Part shown: one piece after another, positions 59,655 to 64,000 of the stretch
How positions within the stretch are numbered: position 1 is the first letter of the stretch
Layout: each line of letters opens with the position of its first letter
DNA from: Oxyruncus cristatus
Lineage: Eukaryota > Chordata > Aves > Passeriformes > Cotingidae
Reading direction: 5' to 3'
Length of the DNA: 64,000 bases
NCBI GenBank assembly: GCA_013399855.1
Contig: VXAY01005020.1
Span: 1,591,833-1,655,832 of the forward strand
Program-made: the position numbers and the translations under genes
Notes under the pieces: model-generated
What the model was told of the DNA's origin: nothing
Databases searched by the model: none
Seen by the model: the letters and a program-made list of their open reading frames with translations, nothing else

Positions 59655-59822
59655 AAAAAAAAAAAAAAAAAAAAAAGAAAAATCATACCTCCCCCCCCGA
59701 AAAACCCAACCAACCAACAAAACAAACAAAATAACCCTCCCAAAAGCAACAAAAAAACCCAAAAAAAACCAACAACAACCAACCAAGCAAACAAACAAAC
59801 AAACAAAAGCCAACCAACCAAA
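59655..59822. repeat. A/C-rich low-complexity tract
   Basis: Poly(A), a C8 run, then CAAA, CCAAC and AAAC repeats. Minus-strand Phe/Val/Gly/Trp-rich frames are artefacts of this composition. Confidence 0.95.
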
Positions 59823-62313
59823 ACTGGTTCTTAAAGATTTCCTCTTCACAACAAAGCCTAGATAACGACTCTGTTATCCCGATATTTCTCTCTGGAGATG
59901 TTTCACCTGTGAAATTGAGGCAGGTGTCTTTGTGAGTTATTGCAGCCTGGTATCTTCAACATCTTCTGATCAAACCTCCTCTCCTTCTTGCAATCTAGAG
60001 GGTTGATTTATAGTGTTCAAATGCCATTCCTGATGTATATAGAGTCATTGGTATTGGCACACCGTGCTATTTCAAACGGACCTTACCAGTTTTGCTCTTT
60101 TAAACGTAGCTGGCTGTTGGATTTACAGTCCCCTATGAGGCAACTTCAGCTGCTGTGCTCACAAGTGTACATTGACTATGCTACTTGGTTATTTACCTTT
60201 GATTTCTTGCCACTGAATAAAAGATTGAGGAGGTAAATGGGGAACTGGTTGGTTCAGCAGGGTACCACACCACTGTTTTCAGGTACCAAGCCCCTCTCAT
60301 GGGATTTCCTGTTTGGTTTTTTGTGGTATTTGACTTCAGAAAGCTGGTCCCAGGGCCTTCCTCCATGTCAGCAGTGATGCTCTGAGGACAGGGAAAGCTC
60401 CGAGGTGTTTGAGAGCTGGATGCCAAGAGCAGAAACTCCAGAGACAACAAAACATCAATACTAAGCTGCTCTTGAAAGCAGCCCTAGCAAGGAGCTACCC
60501 CACACCCCAGTGTTTATGACAGAGGGAACTTGCTGGGACAGTGAGATGAGGAAACAAAAAATGTGCCGGGGGGCAGCTTTTCAGTGGCAGAGCAGTGCCC
60601 TGGTGGCTCCTCTCACAGTGACAAGGTGACACCAGCACCAGTGAGGAGACATAGGTTTGCTCCACCATGACTGGAGTTGTGCTCTAGTTGGATTTGATCC
60701 ACGAGGGATCAGGACTGAGGCTGGGATAGTCCATTTATTTGCTAGCTAGTGAAGTCTGGAAAACAATGATTCCCCTGTTCATCTATCTCACCCACAAATG
60801 GCAGGGACAGGGGGAAAGGAACTAATTTTGCTTCATGTAAACAAAACTCTACATTTAGGATGGTTGTAAATATTAGAAGAAGCTGGAGCTTGAAGTGTTA
60901 TATGGTAATTTCCTTTTTTGCATATTGAAAAGTAACATTCAGTTGTACAAATATTTTTTTTCCTCAGATTAAACTAAAAGCTGGATTTGTCAATTACTTT
61001 GGTCATCTTTAAATTACTTGGGCTATTCAAACATTTATTTGAAACTCCTTGTGAATCTTTTGCTAACATTTAATGACATTTAAAAAAAAAAAAAAAAAAG
61101 TTCTTTTACTTCCCAAGTGCTAGAAGTCTCTTTTCCTTTTCTGTCCTTTATTTGATTCTGTCTTTTTAATCCTTACACCTTGTACATGCCAGCTTCATTG
61201 ACAAATGTGTACATGAGCAGATATCTGTGATTTTTGGCGCAAGGAATATAGGATAACACAGCATACTTAGGGCACTGCAAAGCTGAGCACAGAAAATTAT
61301 AGGACAACCAGTGATGAATACACAACCTAAAAGGAACATATTTGAATGTTTAAAGCTTAAAAAGAGATACCTTAGGTTGTTGGGTTTTTTTGCTAGCGCT
61401 CGTTCTTCTCCTCCCCTGGGGAATACAAATTTTTTTTATAATTGTCATTCAAATTTATAGCATGTATGATTTATTAGTGTTGACCTTTCCTTCCCCTTCT
61501 TGGCTATGAAATTTGAGGCTCGTAATACAAAACAATCCTAAAATGGCTTACCAAATTCTGAAAAAATACTGAGAAAAATAGAGAATTCTCCCTTCCCATC
61601 TCCAAAAAAATTAAAACAATCATTGACTCTGCATGAGAATAACATAAAAACTCTTCTGAAAATCCAGGTACATTGCAGATTGATGTAATTCTCAAATATG
61701 TAGTTCTCAAGACACCCTAGCATGTTCTAAAAGAAATATCCTGCTTTCAGTAATGTGGGAAAATAGAAAAGCATTTTCAATTTAAAAAAGACATGCTGCA
61801 GAGAGGGTTTGCAGAAGTTTAATGACAGAAGCTTTTATGGCCTTCAGAAATGTTTTTCTAGGAAAAAAAGTAGTTCCACACAAGAACTATTAAAACAGCG
61901 GGTAAGGCCTCTCTCAAGTCAGTGGTTTGCTTGTGTTTTACAAGACCTACTCAAAGCAAGAATGTGACCTTTGTAGCCCATTTATTTACGAATTAAAGTG
62001 GAGGAGATGAACATGTTTAAGCTCTTCACTGGCATCACAACCAAAAATGTACAAGCCTTCCTCCCCTTCCCTGCAACAATGCTGACTGACTGAATGTGTT
62101 GTCCATATATGAGATGATCACAATGTAGTTGTGCTTCATCAAAGATGATGACAGCCACAAGGAACAAGGCTTTTGGATGATTCATTGCTTTGGAGACTGA
62201 CAGGGCAGCAGTTGATGGGGATAGCTTGCCTGATGCCCAGCAAAATACTTTTTGAAGAAGTGTATCCATTTCTTCCTCGCCTTGCTTTGTTCCTTTTTGG
62301 AACTTGTGCTCCA
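59823..62313. other. intergenic, no gene seen
   Basis: Single-copy AT-rich sequence with an A run near 61082-61098. No gene or RNA recognised. Confidence 0.5.
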
Positions 62314-62980
62314 AAGTGCAGACCTAGAGGTGCTGTAGATGAGCCAGCAGTGTGCCCAGGTGGCCCAGAAGGCCAATATCATCCTGGCCTGTATCAAGAA
62401 TAATGTGGCCAGCAGGACCAGGGCAGTGATCGTTCCCCTGTACTCAGCACTGGTGAGGCCACAACTCGAATCCTGTGTTCAAATTTGGATCTCTCATTAC
62501 AAGAAAGACATTGAGGTGCTGGAGGGTGTCCAGAGAAGGGCAATGAAGCTGGTGAAGGGTCTGGAGCACGAGTTTTATGAGGAGCAGCTGAGGGAGCTGG
62601 GGTTGTTTAGCCTGGAGAAAAGGAGGCTCAGGGGAGACCTTATCACTCTCTATATCTACCTGAAAGGAGGTTGTAGCCAGGTGAGGGTTGGTGGGTTGGT
62701 CTCTTCTCCCAGGCAACAAGTGACAGGACAAGAGTAAATGGCCTCAAGTTGCATCAGGGAGGGTTTAGATTGAATATTGGGAAAATTTTCTTCACTGCGA
62801 TTGAGGTCAGGCATTGGAATAGGCTGCTCAGGGATGTGATGGAATCTCTATCCCTGAACGTGTTCACATATGTGTGCACACAGGGATATGGTTTAGTAGC
62901 GAACACAGTGGTGCTGGGTTACTGGTTGGACTAGAAGATCCTAGAGGTCTTCTCTAACCTTAGTGATGTTATGATTCTAA
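62314..62980 (+). mobile_element. CR1 LINE, 5'-truncated sense copy
   Basis: Longest retrotransposon piece in the window. Sense-strand phrases include 'atgagccagcagtgtgccca', 'ctggagggtgtccagagaag', 'gaggagcagctgagggagct' and, at the end, 'tactggttggactagaagat' and 'gatgttatgattct'. It covers the last part of the CR1 reverse-transcriptase frame and the 3' UTR. The frame from about 62339 to 62737 is still open for 132 codons ([20 protein letters not shown] at its start), but without RT catalytic motifs it is not functional. Confidence 0.93.
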
Positions 62981-64000
62981 ACCTGGTGACCTGAGCGAAA
63001 CTGTTTGTGACTTGCTAAAACAAAATTCTCAATGACTAGTTTGAACAGGCATGGCAGTGACTTGTTACTTGAAATCAAGTTTCACATACTTAAATATCTG
63101 TCTGTCTTTCAGGTTATCAAGGAAAGTCTTAAATGGGTTAGGAGCCTGTCTAGGAAAGCATTATGACAGTAAAGCTTCACAGCTTGCATTCAGCCCTTTT
63201 TTGTGTATTCACATCACTAAATATGCATGAAGATCTCCATGAACAGAGGTACGTGTCCAGATACAGTGCACGTCTGGGGAGCAGTAAGTCCACATAGGAA
63301 GCTGTGCAGCATACAGGATGAAAAGAAAGTTGTATTGCACCTAATTGTGTGATAAACTACTGACTAAATACAAGTAGGGAGAAAAAAGAATTTTTAAAAG
63401 CTACAGTTGTGATTCTGCAAAAGGACATTTTGATTCTCTCATTCAACACTGTGGATCCGGCCGCTGGAAATGACCCAGCAAGTATCTTATCACAGCCTCT
63501 TCTAGCTGCACCACAGCATCTCTTGACTTCTGAATGCATAAAAGAGCCACATCCACAATAACAACTGTTAACCGTTTCCAATGAATAATTCAAAAAGCTC
63601 CAGTCATGAAACCCACAACAACCACTGCAAGGAAGATGAAGTATTTCTGCTGCCCATCATTATGTATGTTCATGCCACAGGGATTTTTCAATTATTGAAC
63701 AGTGTAGAATTGCCTTTGTTTGCAGAAACTGTCAATTTGAATTGTGTAGCTTCTATACATTCATTTATGTTTGCCAAAGGCTGCTTGACATTAGCTTGGC
63801 TTTTTACTCCTTTGCCACATGAAGGTGCAGATCAAAAGTAGTGAATGATTACTAACATTTTATGAAGCATCTTAGGTTGGATTCTTTAGCTGTCAAGACA
63901 TTTCCAATAATTTCCTCAGATATTTTCTTATCAACCCTGTTAATTTTGTTTTTATTTACCAACTTTAACATTATAAAAAACTGCTAATGTTACAGAAGTT
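62981..64000. other. intergenic, no gene seen
   Basis: AT-rich single-copy sequence to the window end. Nothing supported. Confidence 0.5.

Noticed and set aside
62339..62737. 132-codon open frame as a host gene
   Set aside because: It is the residual 3' end of a CR1 reverse-transcriptase frame, truncated and without catalytic motifs.
1..64000. CRISPR array, tRNA or rRNA genes, or a microbial defence system
   Set aside because: The direct repeats present are tandem without unique spacers, no cloverleaf or rRNA sequence was noticed, and the gene structure is vertebrate.

Overview
The window looks like bird nuclear DNA. It has several CR1 LINE fragments, an avian-type ERV solo LTR, short genes with long introns, and a CD96-PLCXD2 gene order that matches the vertebrate CD96/PLCXD2/NECTIN3 neighbourhood (human 3q13). 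There are no bacterial-style operons, no rRNA or tRNA genes and no CRISPR array. The exact species cannot be told from the sequence.

Layout. At the far left (266-389) lies the first coding exon of PLCXD2 on the minus strand; the rest of that gene is outside the window to the left. Next comes about 9 kb of intergenic DNA with a reversed CR1 piece, a solo LTR (5877-6453), another CR1 piece, a CpG-dense island (about 7080-7500) and a G/T tract. The main gene is CD96 (TACTILE) on the minus strand, coding from 37941 down to 9406. It can be assembled as 15 coding exons whose phases all agree: a signal peptide, a V-type Ig domain, a second Ig domain split over two exons, a third Ig domain split over three exons, a stalk made of six short symmetric phase 1-1 exons, a transmembrane exon and a cytoplasmic-tail exon. 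The sum is 1770 nt, or 589 residues plus stop.

From 38 to 64 kb the window is intergenic, upstream of CD96. It holds a 2-kb near-perfect tandem duplication joined at a single N (very likely an assembly artefact), a perfect 9 x 20-bp minisatellite, homopolymer-rich tracts, and CR1 fragments including a longer sense-strand one at 62.3-63.0 kb. Some weak unassigned exon-like pieces sit at 42.5-43.6 kb.

CD96 is a nectin/PVR-family receptor of T and NK cells. The bird protein keeps the PVR-like V-domain signatures and the proline-rich tail. Its tail tyrosine motifs are rearranged: the ITIM-like site ends in Met (a YxxM), while the Tyr of the C-terminal YxxM known in human is Cys here.

Limits: exon calls rest on reading splice sites, phases and remembered family similarity. 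No alignment or search was run.
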